From: Bathynomus jamesi
Taxonomy: Eukaryota > Arthropoda > Malacostraca > Isopoda > Cirolanidae
Assembly: GCA_023014485.1 (NCBI GenBank)
Contig: JAJOZX010002716.1
Coordinates: 518,501-582,500 of the forward strand
Direction: 5' to 3'
Length of the DNA stretch: 64,000 nucleotides
Below, piece after piece: positions 9,891 to 19,038 of this stretch (its first letter is position 1; every line of letters begins with the position of its first letter). The translations under genes were made by a program, and so were the position numbers. Below the pieces are notes generated by a model. It had not been told where the DNA came from. It ran no database searches and saw only the letters and a list, made by a program, of their open reading frames with translations.

Positions 9891-11373
9891 ACAGTCTTCA
9901 ACAAATCGTTGGAGACGGGCCAGGTGCCTGGTGACTGGAGGGAAGCCAACGTGACCCCTGTCTTTAAGAAAGGGGATCACGAAAGTCCAGGGAACTATCG
10001 TCCCATTAGTCTCACTTCAGTTGTAGGTAAATTATTAGAGGGGACAATAGCGGATAGGATCGTTGACCATTTGGATTCCTCCAAGCTGCTTGGGGACTCC
10101 CAACATGGGTTTAGACGGCATAGGTCGTGTCTCACCAACTTGCTCGAGCTTTTCCACGTCATGTTGAGTGAGTATGATAAGAATAGGGCGATTGATATAC
10201 TTTATCTCGACTTTCAGAAAGCCGTTGATAATGTACCTCACTGCCGGCTAATGGCGAAAGTGCGCGCGCTAGGTATCGGTGGGGAAGTAAGTAGGTGGAT
10301 TGAAAACTGGCTGAAGAATAGGCGGCAGAGGGTTGTAATTAAAGGGGCTAGTTCGGGTTGGGCCTCGGTCACTAGTGGGGTTCCTCAGGGTTCCGTTTTG
10401 GGGCCGCTGTTGTTTATCATTTACATAAATGATATAGACGGTGGCATCGTCAGTCGTATCGCCAAATTCGCTGATGACACCAAGCTTGGGGCCAATGTTG
10501 GGACGCCGGAGGCGATCGAGCAAATGCGAGCGGACCAATGTGGGATAGGAGAGTGGTCCGAAAAATGGCAAATGCCGTTTAACTTGGGTAAATGCAAGGT
10601 GATGCACATTGGCTACGCCAATCTCAAGTCGGACTACTCGATGTTGGGGAGTAATATCGAGGCGACTGATTTGGAAAAGGACTTGGGTGTGCTAATTAGC
10701 AGCGACCCTAAGTTTACCAAACAGTGCGTCGATGTGGAAAAGAAAGCCCAGAAGCTGTTGGGTTATATCAGGAGGCAATTTCAGTTTCGGAACAAGGCGA
10801 TTGTGCTCTCTCTCTGTACAATTCCCTGGTTCGGCCGCACCTGGAGTATGCTGTGCAGTTCTCGTCGCCCACCCTCAGGAAAGATATTGAGAGGCTGGAG
10901 CGAGTGCAGGCGAGGGCCACAAAGTTAATCCCTTCCGTTAGGCATATGGGCTACAATCGACGCTTAAGCGCCCTGAATTTGTTTTCGCTGGAAACTCGGA
11001 GGCTGCGCGATCAACTCATCGACGTTTTCAAGTTCTTACGTGGGTTCAACGATGTCGATTTTAGAAGCATGTTTAGTTTAAATGATAACCCAACTCGTAA
11101 CAATGGTTAGAAGTTGGATTTGAAACGGTTTAGGACTAGTGTGTGTGTGGGAATTACTTTACGTATAAGATCTGTGACACATGGAACAGGTTACCTTCAG
11201 AAGTTGTGAACAGTTCCTCTGTGAATCTGTTCAAGAAAAGGTTAGACCAAATCTTGCACACTATTTGAGGGTGTAGAAAATTTTCCCTGGCACCCGTTGC
11301 CATTGGTACCTCCTCTGTATGGGGAGCAAGGCCTTTTGAGGTAGTTCTTTTCCTTGTAACTCCTTGTAACTCA
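9891..11373 (+). mobile_element. CR1-like non-LTR retrotransposon, 5'-truncated, inside Academ-like ORF
   Basis: Sequence of the host ORF stops after ...RLIHLA (about 9890) and resumes at about 11374 with DAASQGYERILVV in a matching frame. Between them lies only the reverse transcriptase and 3' UTR of a CR1-like element. The 3' end carries a short direct repeat, CCTTGTAACT twice (about 11352-11371), as expected for tandem-repeat-tailed CR1-type elements. No endonuclease is present, so this is a 5'-truncated copy. I could not define a target duplication. Confidence 0.8.
9900..11275 (+). pseudogene. CR1-like reverse transcriptase, copy a
   Basis: The frame from about 9900 has FNKSLETGQVPGDWREANVT, PVFKKGDHESPGNYRPISLT, QHGFRRHRSCLTNLLE, LYLDFQKAVDNVPH, SGVPQGSVLGPLLFIIYIND and the catalytic KFADDTKLG box, in family order. 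After a frameshift near 10800 the thumb continues (LVRPHLEYAVQF), then NPTRNNG followed by a stop and decayed C-terminal sequence. The enzyme would prime reverse transcription at a nicked target in the nucleus. Copies b (21237), c (42041) and d (63456) in this window share the same blocks. Confidence 0.85.
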
Positions 11374-12123
11374 TGTGATGCAGCGTCCCAGGGCTATGAA
11401 CGAATACTGGTAGTGTGCAGGGATACTGATGTAATGGTACCGCTGATTCATTTCGTTTGCACCAAGGTCGCTGAAGTGTGGATGCTGTGCGGAACGGCCA
11501 AGAACCGAAAATGCGACCCCGTGCACGATGTATTCAAGAGTTTGTCGCCCCCAGTCAGGGACAACCTGGTCAGCTTCCACGCTTTGACCGGGTGTGACAC
11601 AGTCTCGTCCTTCAGTGGTCATGGAAAAAAGAAGTGTTGGAAGGTGTTCAGTGACCACCCACTCCTGCTGCACGCCATTGGTCGAGATGGGGATATCGCA
11701 GATGTTGAGAAGTTTGTGTGTCATTTGTATGGCACCCCGGAACAACACACAGTTGATGACACCAGAGTTTACCTTTTTGGGAAGGCCAAGAAGACTCTGG
11801 AAGTGCTCCCACCGACAAAAGATGCCCTGGAGCTCCAAGCCAAGCGGGCAAAGTATCAGGCCAAAATATGGCTCCAGGCTGACAAAAAGCACGTAGATGT
11901 TGAAGATCTGGTGGACACTTCAGCCTGGAAGTTGGAAGATGGGAGCCTCGTACCAGTGTGGACAAGACTTCCTCTAATCCCTGAAGCCTGCCTGGAGCTT
12001 GTTGAGTGTGGTTGCAAGAAAAAGTGCAAGACAGCTAGATGCAACTGCTTCAGGAAAAGGATGAGGTGTACGACAGCTTGTGGTTGTGACGACAGCGGTT
12101 GCTGTAACCCAGCTGGACAGTAG
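11374..12123 (+). pseudogene. Academ-like transposase, C-terminal Cys-rich end
   Basis: The frame opens within the protein (first residues DAASQGYERILVVCRDTDVM, with the fourth acidic motif of the nuclease). It continues through SFHALTGCDTVSSFSGHGKK, a block typical of this family, and ends with a Cys-rich tail, CGCKKKCKTARCNCFRKRMR followed by CTTACGCDDSGCCNP, resembling a tesmin/TSO1 CXC repeat. Such CXC modules bind DNA. The segment is open to the natural-looking stop at 12121-12123. The apparent start at 11413 is only a GTG inside the frame; the CR1 insertion separates it from the rest. Confidence 0.7.
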
Positions 12124-12644
12124 ATCTATACCTCTCTTCCGGGCTGAAATCGAGAGAAGCTGGAATGTGCTGTAAGGAACTAATAACTCTGTTCTTATGT
12201 GATTGCAATCCACACAATTGTGACTGTCAGTGCAGCATTTCGGTGCTGTTCATCAAGAAACGTGAACTTGTAGATGTTACTAGTGTGTAAACTGTATAGT
12301 TATGGGGCTATATTTACTGCTTTGTGATTTAGTTGTGATAATTCTGTTACTGTGAGTACTTAATTCATGCCATAAAACTTATTAGGCACTAACCATGTTG
12401 AAATAAATTGTTTTGACAAATAGACTTGCTCAATGTTTTTTTTTCGCCAATTAAAATAAAAAAATCACAAACTTTTAGCATAATTTCGGTCGTGATTAAC
12501 TTGAATTTAACCTTGAGTTGGTAATTCGGATGGAATAAGCGTGTCATCATACTTCTTTATCACTAAGTGTGGCAAAATGAAACATTTGGTCAAACCAATT
12601 GGCTCAGAATTTTTTTTTTTAAATTAAAATTAGAAAATATCATT

Positions 12645-12808
12645 TTTTGCACAGTTTGACCTCGAAAATGACCTTCATAGCCAAAAGCGAGAGTGGCATC
12701 CACCTGCATTTTATTCCTCACCCACAGGTACATTGATTTAGCATGGGCGCCAGCTATTAACAAAAAACTCCGTTCAAAGTCGATTTTTGAATTTTGGCCG
12801 GTCCACTA
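12645..12808 (-). repeat. right TIR of Academ-like element
   Basis: Inverted partner of 5327-5500, ending CCACTA before the TTA target duplication. The stretch 12124-12644, between the end of the coding region and this TIR, is AT-rich 3' flank with no recognisable gene. Confidence 0.8.
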
Positions 12809-12811
12809 TTA

Positions 12812-13467
12812 CCTGAGAAGTTAATTTGTATTCAAGAGGTCTCACCACCTACCACAATACGAAAAGTTAGATACTTTTTAGAATTAATAGAATTTTGTCG
12901 TCGTTTCATTAAGGATTTTTCAGTTATTGCGGGACCCTTGACGGTATTAACGCGACAGAACAATAAATTTAAATGGGAAAAATTACATCATATCGCATTT
13001 GACACATTAAAGCAAAAATTAACCGAGTCTCCCATTTTACAGTCTGGATTTTACTAAACCATTTCACTTATAAAGTACTCGGTGCAGTTTTAACGCAGAT
13101 GTCAGATAACTCTATAACTGGGATAGCGATCCCTATGCCCATTGCTTATTTTTCTAGAAAACTTAAAGATTCTGAAGTCTCGAAATCGACAATAGAGAAG
13201 AAAGCAATGGCTGTAATTGAGGGCGTTAATAAGTTCGCACATTATGTGACGGGCGTAAAATTTTATATTCATTCCGACCACCGGCCATTAGCATACATAT
13301 TTAATAAGAACAATAAAAATCCAAAATTGTGTAAATGGGCACTACAGTTAAGTACTTTTGGCTTCGAATTTCATTACTTACCCGCTAAAGTAAATATTTT
13401 AGCCGACTACCTCTCATGCACAACAGAAAAAGACACGCTTCCAGTCGGCCCAGTCGCGGAATATTAA
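12812..13467 (+). pseudogene. gypsy RT C-terminus and RNase H
   Basis: Directly after the TTA duplication the pol frame resumes with PPTTIRKVRYFLELIEFCRR and AFDTLKQKLTESPIL, the RT thumb/connection. After a break at about 13055 comes RNase H: IAYFSRKLKDSEVSKSTIEK, AMAVIEGVNKFAHYVTG, FYIHSDHRPLAYIF and KWALQLSTFGFEFHYLPAK ending NILADYLS. The catalytic acidic residues of the TDHR-like (SDHR) and ADYLS blocks are present. RNase H removes the RNA template. At least one frameshift separates the two parts. Confidence 0.8.
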
Positions 13468-14204
13468 AGCGGTGGGCTCAGACGAATGTGTTCAATTTCT
13501 TCGTTTAGATTTAGAAACCGTACAGAAAGAGCAGTCAGAGGATAACTTCTCGAAACCCATCATACAATATTTGAACGGCGATTATAATGCACCTCTTCGG
13601 AAACCAGATGAAAGCAATTTATACTATTTAGACAAAGGCATTTTATATAAGGTCCCGGAAATTCTTAAGAACATAGCGCTTATTAGAAACCAACTCGTCG
13701 TACCTAAATCTTTAGTTATATCTGTCACACAGTTAACTCACGATTTTCTTGTAGCTTGCCATCAGGGTTTCTTAAGGACCTTAAAAAGAATGATATCAAA
13801 TTTTTATTGGCCAAATATGATCACAGATATTAAAGAGCACACAAAAACGTTTGTACCATGTCAATTGCGCTGATCACATGGCCAACAAACGGCAGAATTA
13901 GGAACTTTCCCTCCTATTCATAGGCCTATGAAACGTCTTTCCATAGACTTAATTCAGTTGCCAAAATCTTATGATGGAAGCAAATATGCATTAGTTTTTG
14001 TCGATAATAATTTTACCCGATATGTTTGGGCTACTGCTATGCCAAATATACATGCTGATACGGTAAATGAGGCTTTTACGAAATTTATTTGCATTAATGC
14101 CCACTTTACTGAATTAAAAAACGCTTTTTTTATGGAAGTATGCGCGAACTTGCAAATTAAATTAAAATTTACTGTCCTATTTAAACCGAGCGGTAACTCC
14201 TACG

Positions 14205-14389
14205 CAAAGGTGGGCAGTTGCGCCGCAAAAAGTTGCGGCGCAACTTGCGGCGCAACATTTTTGGTTGCGCTTGCGCTTGCGGCGCAACTTTTTGAAAAGG
14301 GTTGCGCTTGCGCGTGCGGCGCAACTATTTCAGCAGAGTTGCGGTTGCGGTTGCGGCGCTACAAAAATTGTTGCGCGTGCCCACCACTG
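14205..14389 (+). repeat. MITE unit 1
   Basis: 185-bp unit dense in TTGCG and its complement, including GTTGCGGCGCAAC-type palindromes, and ending CCCACCACTG. It can fold into several nested hairpins. Confidence 0.85.
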
Positions 14390-14404
14390 CAGATATACAT
14401 TATG

Positions 14405-14589
14405 CAAAGGTGGGAAGTTGCGCCGCAAAAAGTTGCGGCGCAACTTGCGGCGCAACATTTTTGGTTGCGCTTGCGCTTGCGGCGCAACTTTTTGAAAAGG
14501 GTTGCGCTTGCGCGTGCGGCGCAACTATTTCAGCAGAGTTGCGGTTGCGGTTGCGGCGCTACAAAAATTGTTGCGCGTGCCCACCACTG
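14405..14589 (+). repeat. MITE unit 2
   Basis: Second 185-bp unit, near-identical to 14205-14389 (first difference GGGAAG versus GGGCAG). The spacer 14390-14404 reads CAGATATACATTATG and does not repeat the outer target duplication. Confidence 0.85.
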
Positions 14590-14974
14590 CTCCTACGTCA
14601 AGAGACAAAACGGGAATATAAAAAAAAAATGCCTTTCTCATTTAGCGGAGGACAATTCTTTAACTTGGGATAAGCAACTACCATTTGTTTGTTTAGCTTT
14701 GATGTTGAACACGTCCTATCAGACCAGTATTAAAAACTCCTTTTTTCCGTTTCAAGGCCGAGATCCCGAACTCCCATTTGCAAGCTTTTTAGGAAAACAA
14801 CGATTAAATTACTTTTTGGGTGAAAATTATGTGGTGGAAATGTTGCTCAGATTAAATGAAGTCTTTACATCCGTAAAAGAAAACTCTGGAAAACACCACG
14901 ATGCAAATAAAGAGTTACACGATAGAAAGACGAGCAAAAGTGACTTACAAGTTGGAGACATCGTTTAGAAAAGG

Positions 14975-15301
14975 AATAGGAAAACAGCGTCTCAATTAGA
15001 TGAATTAAAGTGGCCAGTTAAATATGTTGGACCATATTGAATTATTGACAGGTTCTACGATAACTTTGTTATTAAATAAATATTTTCCAATAAGAAAAAA
15101 GCCACTTTGACTCACGCTAATAAAATAAAGAGAGCGTTTTCAGGAGAAGCCTACCCAATGATCGTATTTAAAGACTCAAATTTCGATGATGAACAGGTTC
15201 CTATGTTAAATAGACCCAAACCGCCGAATTCGACTGGCAGCCAATCTGCCATTACAGAGCAAAACGAAAAAACTCACGCATATAATTTAAGGAGGCGATA
15301 A
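14975..15301 (+). pseudogene. gypsy pol C-terminal tail
   Basis: Frames here carry LDELKWPVKYVGPY, then, from 15107, ATLTHANKIKRAF-like sequence ending AYNLRRR before a stop. This resembles the end of gypsy integrases, where an SH3-like domain is followed by a basic AYNLRPR-type terminus. The frame is broken at 14966 and around 15050. Confidence 0.6.
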
Positions 15302-15467
15302 TTAATCATAAAGGGAAATAACCGTTATATTATTGAACATTAAAATAAACGACAGAGTAAAACAATTAATTGTTCAATTATTTTGAAATGCTGGATTCTC
15401 TAACTGACATAACCCAGTATGAAATGCTTTCTCCATTCTTAAAAACGAGTATCCTGCGTGTTTTAAT

Positions 15468-15507
<40 letters not shown>

Positions 15508-15887
15508 TGGTGCGCGATTTCTCGAACTGACTAGCTGTCTTACAAACTTAAAGGCCGATGTTCAGTTTTTCGAATGAGGCATACAGTATTTAGAATTCAA
15601 CACTGGTGTTTTAGAATGTTTCGTCCTAGAACACGAGCAATTTCCTTGTTGTTTATTACATTTATGGTTATATTATAGGCATATTATAAAAATGAGATAC
15701 TTTCGTAACTCTGCATATTTTATTAGGTTTCTGATTCTTTACGGCATTGTCATCTAACGCATGCATAACTATTAGATTGAAAATTCTTCCTTTAAAGTTA
15801 TATATAATTTTATGATTTCATGAAAAAATATTGTTCAAGTAAAAGTTAAACATAGTTATGCGTGTCATCTTATTTTATTTCTATATA
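15302..15887. other. gypsy 3' flank, no gene seen
   Basis: AT-rich sequence with an (AG)n tract at about 15473-15503. It may contain the remains of the 3' LTR, but I found no matching 5' copy in the window, so I do not call one. Confidence 0.5.
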
Positions 15888-16241
15888 CAGGGTGTCCAGA
15901 ATGTCTTATCACCCAAGAAAAATACTAACTAATTTTCGTTTTTCTTTCAAACCCATTTATCACTTAGATGGCCTACCAGTTCTTGTTTTATCTTTTATAG
16001 TTCCTGTTGTGAAGTTTCTTTTTCTATCTCAAGAGAGATGCACGATCGAATCGGTCCTGGAAGTATGCACGAATATTTTCAATGGTTTTGCCATTACGTG
16101 GTCGCTCATGGACCCAGATACTCGCCAATATGCGTTGTTGAATCGTATAGTTGCTGCTATCACATATTTCAGATGGGTCTGAAAGAAAAACGAAACTCAA
16201 TTAGTATTTTACTGGGGCGACAAGACATTGTGGACACCTTG
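15888..16241. mobile_element. mariner-type MITE, 354 bp
   Basis: The ends are inverted: CAGGGTGTCCAGAATGTCTT at 15888, and CAAGGTGTCCACAATGTCTT read inward from 16241. Similarity continues for about 75 bp, including TTTCGTTTTTCTTTCA. TA lies on both sides (15886-15887 and 16242-16243). It has no convincing transposase. CAGGGTGTCC ends are shared with mariner-family elements elsewhere here (47318). Confidence 0.8.
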
Positions 16242-16426
16242 TATATATTGAGTATTTAATTATTTCATTAATTTTTTTTTGCAGAATACATTCTTTTTAA
16301 AAAATTCATTAAACAAATTTTCATAAAAGCTTCCGTATGGTAAAATATTGTGCGAATATTGTATATCACTATTATTATATACAGGGGTGTATAGTGGCAA
16401 ATTCTAAGGTGCAGGAGCTCTAAGGA

Positions 16427-16468
16427 ATATAATAATAATAATAATTATAATAATAATAATAATAATAA
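16427..16468 (+). repeat. (TAA)n microsatellite
   Basis: TAA-rich tract that directly abuts the left end of the next transposon and supplies its TAA target site. The rest of 16242-16468 shows no gene. Confidence 0.85.
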
Positions 16469-16600
16469 CACTAGGCAACAAATTTCAACTTTTTTTTTGT
16501 TACAGACACGTGAACTACTGATTCCTACTAAAGCGGTGATGCTGATTTCAGATCTGATATCAAAATTTCTCTATCACGTCCAGATTTTGTGTAACCGAAA
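16469..16600 (+). repeat. left TIR of the CACTA-ended element
   Basis: Pairs with 18905-19038 inverted. Shared blocks are CACTAGGCAACAAA, TTTGTTACAGA, ATGCTGATTTCA and TCTATCACGTC.AGATTTTG. Confidence 0.8.
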
Positions 16601-16653
16601 ACCCCTATTTTTCATTTTTTTTCTCACCCCTTCTATTACGAAAGCCGTCTAAG

Positions 16654-18528
16654 CTACTTTTCCGTGCCACGTTTTATGTTAAGCATACTTAAATAATTAG
16701 TGAACAGGGATGTCTTTCCTCCTTTATTCTGGCTTAAGACAGACAGCGGAATTCCGCTGGCGGAGTTACCACCCCTGCGCCCAACCATCCACCCAAAGCG
16801 CGTTAGTATTTTGTTGTTACTACTGAAAGGCAAATTCCTGTTCTTAAGTGAAACTTTGGTGTGTGTCCTCTTCCTTTGTCGCTTGTAGGATGACGAGCTC
16901 TCCTTCTGCAGGAACCAACAATAATCTCCCATCATATTTGGGTTGAAATTACCTTGGTATCTGTTTTCCATAACTGAGATCTGTTGGTGGAAGCGCTCAC
17001 CATGCTCGTCACTTACAGCCCCAAGGTTGGCCGGGAAGAAGTCAAGATGAGAATGTAAAAAATGAATTTTCAAAGACATTCTGCATCCCATTATTTCATA
17101 AGATTTAAGCATGTTTTCTACGAGTTTACGGTGGTTTTCAGCTTTGTGGTTTCCAAGAAAATTTTTGACAACTTCAACGAAAGATGTCCATGCTCCTAGT
17201 TCATTCTCATTTAGGTTAGATGGAAACGATGAGTCGTGGATGACACTGCGGATCTGTGGTCCAGTGAAAACTCCAGCTTCTAGCTTAGCATCTGTCAATA
17301 TTCCTTTGAATTTATCCTTTAAATATTGGAAACCACTACCTTGATGATCCATACCCTTCACGAAATTTTTCATAAGGACAAGTTTAATGTGAAGTGGTGG
17401 AAGATGTACTTTCTGAGGGTCAATAAGTGCTGGGTGTTTCACATTGTATTTACCAACAACATATTCAGTTCTAGATGGCCAATCATGTTTTTTGTAGTGG
17501 TTCTTGTCATCTCTGCTGTTCCATAGACACAAAAAGCACATATGCTTTGTGTAGCCCAACTGTAACCCAAGAAGTAATGATACAACTTTAAGGTCGCCAC
17601 AAATATTCCATGTGTGGTCCTTATATTTGATGAGTCTTAGCAGCAGTTTCATCGATTCATAAGTCTCATTAAGGCCAGTGGCATGTGCTACAGGTATTGA
17701 AGGTTTTTCATTGCCGTTGTGCAGTAATACAGCTTTAAGGCTAGCTTTACTAGAGTCAATGAACAGTCTCCATTCTTTTGGATCATAGCGACAGCCAATC
17801 CCTTGCATCAGACCACTGATATCGTGGCAGAAACAAACGTTTTCTTCCTGTAAGTAAAATGATGAAAACTGCAAATGGCGATGGCGGAAATGGGAAACTT
17901 TGGTGTTTGGTTGGAGAAGATTAAATTCTTGAAGTCTTGAACCAAGCAACTCTGCCTTTTCTTTTGGTAATTCCAAATCGCGCACTAAGTCATTTAACTC
18001 CGCTTGACTTAACAAATGTGGGGAAATATTTGCATCTGGAACATATATGCCATCTTTCCCTGTTTCTATATCACTAGCAGAATCTTCAGATGAACTGCTG
18101 TCTGTTATCGTTGCTGGTGGAACTGGTGGTGGATTTGTTTCATCATGTGGTACTGGTTTCATTGCTGATTCGCAGTTTGGGTACGTGATCTTTGATTTGT
18201 TTTTCTTTGTGAAACCAGCAATCTTTGTCAAACAAAAATAACAATCATTGAAGTGATTTTTCGGCTCACGCCAAACCATGGGGACTGAGAACGGCATAGC
18301 TTTTCTTTTACCATTCATCCAAGCTATTAACATTGCATTGCACTGTGCACAGCAAATATGTGGTGCCCAGTCCCTCTGTTGGTCTCCTAACTTACAGTCA
18401 AAATAACACTTGTAGGCAAGTTTAATCTCTTTGTTGTTGTTTCTACGTTGTGGCTTAGGTGTATATTGTCCACAGACAAAGCAGAAGTTGTCTGGGTGAT
18501 TTACACAAGCACGTCTATTTGATGCCAT
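16654..18528 (-). CDS. orphan transposase-like protein with N-terminal zinc motifs, 624 aa
   Basis: One uninterrupted frame from ATG at 18528 to TAG at 16654. Residues 8-63 hold Cys/His pairs (HPDNFCFVCG, WAPHICCAQC) and residues 86-99 hold WREPKNHFNDCYFC, together a likely zinc-binding DNA-contact region. Residues 115-165 are a Pro/Ser/acidic linker. The rest has conserved acidic candidates: D258 in RLFIDSSKASLKAVLLHNG, D312 in NICGDLKVVSLLLG followed by CFLC (331-334), and E508/E511 in DEHGERFHQQ. I infer a DDE/RNase H-like catalytic core, unproven. A diverged second copy flanks the Polinton. I recall the family as multicopy and unnamed in arthropod genomes. Lying within TIRs and a TAA duplication, it is probably the element's transposase. 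Confidence 0.8.
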   Translation of the reverse strand: MASNRRACVNHPDNFCFVCGQYTPKPQRRNNNKEIKLAYKCYFDCKLGDQQRDWAPHICCAQCNAMLIAWMNGKRKAMPFSVPMVWREPKNHFNDCYFCLTKIAGFTKKNKSKITYPNCESAMKPVPHDETNPPPVPPATITDSSSSEDSASDIETGKDGIYVPDANISPHLLSQAELNDLVRDLELPKEKAELLGSRLQEFNLLQPNTKVSHFRHRHLQFSSFYLQEENVCFCHDISGLMQGIGCRYDPKEWRLFIDSSKASLKAVLLHNGNEKPSIPVAHATGLNETYESMKLLLRLIKYKDHTWNICGDLKVVSLLLGLQLGYTKHMCFLCLWNSRDDKNHYKKHDWPSRTEYVVGKYNVKHPALIDPQKVHLPPLHIKLVLMKNFVKGMDHQGSGFQYLKDKFKGILTDAKLEAGVFTGPQIRSVIHDSSFPSNLNENELGAWTSFVEVVKNFLGNHKAENHRKLVENMLKSYEIMGCRMSLKIHFLHSHLDFFPANLGAVSDEHGERFHQQISVMENRYQGNFNPNMMGDYCWFLQKESSSSYKRQRKRTHTKVSLKNRNLPFSSNNKILTRFGWMVGRRGGNSASGIPLSVLSQNKGGKTSLFTNYLSMLNIKRGTEK

Positions 18529-18904
18529 TTTTAATTACCATACAATATCTGAAAAAACGTAGAAAGTAATTATTACGATGTGCAAAATAAAAAGAAATAC
18601 ACACCGTAGTACAAAACAAATGCTATAAAAACACACAAGTCACCACAACCTGTCACTTGCTCATCAGCAGAGAGCTTCAACAACCGTTCTGCTTGACTGT
18701 CACGTAGCGACTGACCGTTGGGCCGTTGCCCGTTACTATGCTCTTGACTCAGTGTTGCCAACTCGGGATAAATTTTATTTATCAAAATTGTTCGAATTTG
18801 TATATAGTTGGCAAAAAAAAATTGCTTTAACCTTGAAAAGCAAGTTTCATATTACTGGCATTAAGGCGATTAAAACCAAAATCTGGACGTGGTAGAAAAT
18901 TTTA

Positions 18905-19038
18905 CTAAAAGTGATTTGCATTTTACACAAAATCTAGACGTGATAGAAAAAATCTAATTATAGATTTGAAATCAGCATACCGAAATTAGCTAGGAGCACC
19001 TATTTGGTCTTCTGTAACAAAATCTTTGTTGCCTAGTG
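18905..19038 (-). repeat. right TIR of the CACTA-ended element
   Basis: Inverted partner of 16469-16600. A second CACGTCCAGATTTTG box lies just inside it, at about 18877-18891. The 18529-18904 leader between it and the ORF shows no convincing additional gene. Confidence 0.8.

Larger units (their letters stand above)
5327..12808 (+). mobile_element. Academ-like DNA transposon inserted in the gypsy RT
   Basis: The ends are perfect short inverted repeats, TAGTGGGCCGGCC at 5327 and its near-complement ending GGCCGGTCCACTA at 12808, inside TIRs of about 170 bp. They are flanked by TTA on both sides (5324-5326 and 12809-12811), a 3-bp duplication, or ATTA if the end is placed one base differently. 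The inside encodes a large plus-strand protein with N-terminal zinc-finger-like motifs, a PIN/FEN(XPG)-like nuclease core and a Cys-rich tail, the layout I recall for Academ. The ORF is broken by stops, a 29-bp duplication and a CR1-like insertion. Removing element plus one TTA restores the gypsy RT frame. Confidence 0.75.
14205..14589. mobile_element. dimeric hAT-type MITE in the gypsy integrase
   Basis: A perfect 8-bp duplication CTCCTACG (14197-14204 and 14590-14597) flanks a 385-bp insert. Its ends are inverted, CAAAGGTGGGCAG at left and CAGTGGTGGGCAC read inward from the right. CA(G/A)-GGTGGGCA ends plus 8-bp duplications are typical of hAT elements. The insert is two nearly identical 185-bp units (14205-14389, 14405-14589) joined by a 15-bp spacer. 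No transposase is encoded. Duplication plus element is 393 bp, a multiple of three, so the host frame survives. Confidence 0.85.
13472..14968 (+). pseudogene. gypsy integrase, interrupted by a dimeric MITE
   Basis: 13472-13873 carries the N-terminal zinc domain (THDFLVACHQGFLRTLKRMI, NFYWPNMITDIKEH, then FVPCQLR). After a stop the catalytic core follows from 13928: RLSIDLIQLPKSYDGSKYAL with the first Asp. The second-Asp block (normally SD-x-G) is not recognisable near 14100. The frame stays open through a 385-bp MITE inserted at 14205-14589, then continues with VKRQNGNIKKKCLSHLAE and WDKQLPFVCLALMLNTSY to a TAG at 14966. Integrase would insert the cDNA in the nucleus. The 130 or so residues encoded by the MITE (Cys/Ala/Arg/Leu-rich) are foreign. 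Confidence 0.75.
1126..15301 (+). mobile_element. Ty3/gypsy-type LTR retrotransposon, decayed and split by three insertions
   Basis: Collinear plus-strand pieces give gag zinc knuckles (about 1570-1720), aspartic protease (about 1860-2250), reverse transcriptase (about 4720-5323 and 12812-13000), RNase H (13099-13467), integrase (13472-14968) and a pol tail (about 14975-15301). The PR-RT-RH-IN order is that of Ty3/gypsy. The pieces are separated by a Tc1-like element, an Academ-like transposon and a hAT-type MITE, each with its own target duplication, so the retrotransposon is the oldest layer here. Many stops and frameshifts are present. I could not find a pair of LTRs: the 5' side meets the RT fragment near 1126 and the 3' side fades after 15301. 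Confidence 0.85.
16469..19038 (-). mobile_element. DNA transposon with CACTA-type ends and an intact orphan transposase-like gene
   Basis: Left end CACTAGGCAACAAA (16469) and right end TTTGTTGCCTAGTG (19038) are perfect inverted repeats. TIR similarity extends about 130 bp and includes subterminal CACGTC.AGATTTTG boxes, one on the left and two on the right. TAA flanks both sides (16466-16468 and 19039-19041), a 3-bp duplication. Its single long ORF (16654-18528, minus) is uninterrupted. CACTA ends with 3-bp duplications suit the CMC (CACTA-Mirage-Chapaev) group; a TAA target would also suit PIF/Harbinger. The superfamily is therefore open, but mobility is well supported. Confidence 0.75.

Noticed and set aside
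9678..10928. A 416-codon nuclease-reverse transcriptase fusion gene
   Set aside because: It is an accident of a CR1-like insertion in the Academ-like ORF; the host frame resumes after the insert.
14205..14589. Short repeated TTGCGGCGCAA units resembling a CRISPR-like array
   Set aside because: The units lie within two 185-bp MITE copies flanked by an 8-bp duplication in a eukaryotic retroelement; there are no unique spacers of regular length.
13928..14968. A 346-codon open frame as a genuine integrase with a Cys-rich insert domain
   Set aside because: The extra codons come from the MITE; upstream and downstream integrase frames are already broken, so no functional protein is expected.
15302..15887. 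3' LTR of the gypsy element
   Set aside because: No matching 5' copy could be found in the window, so an LTR cannot be supported.
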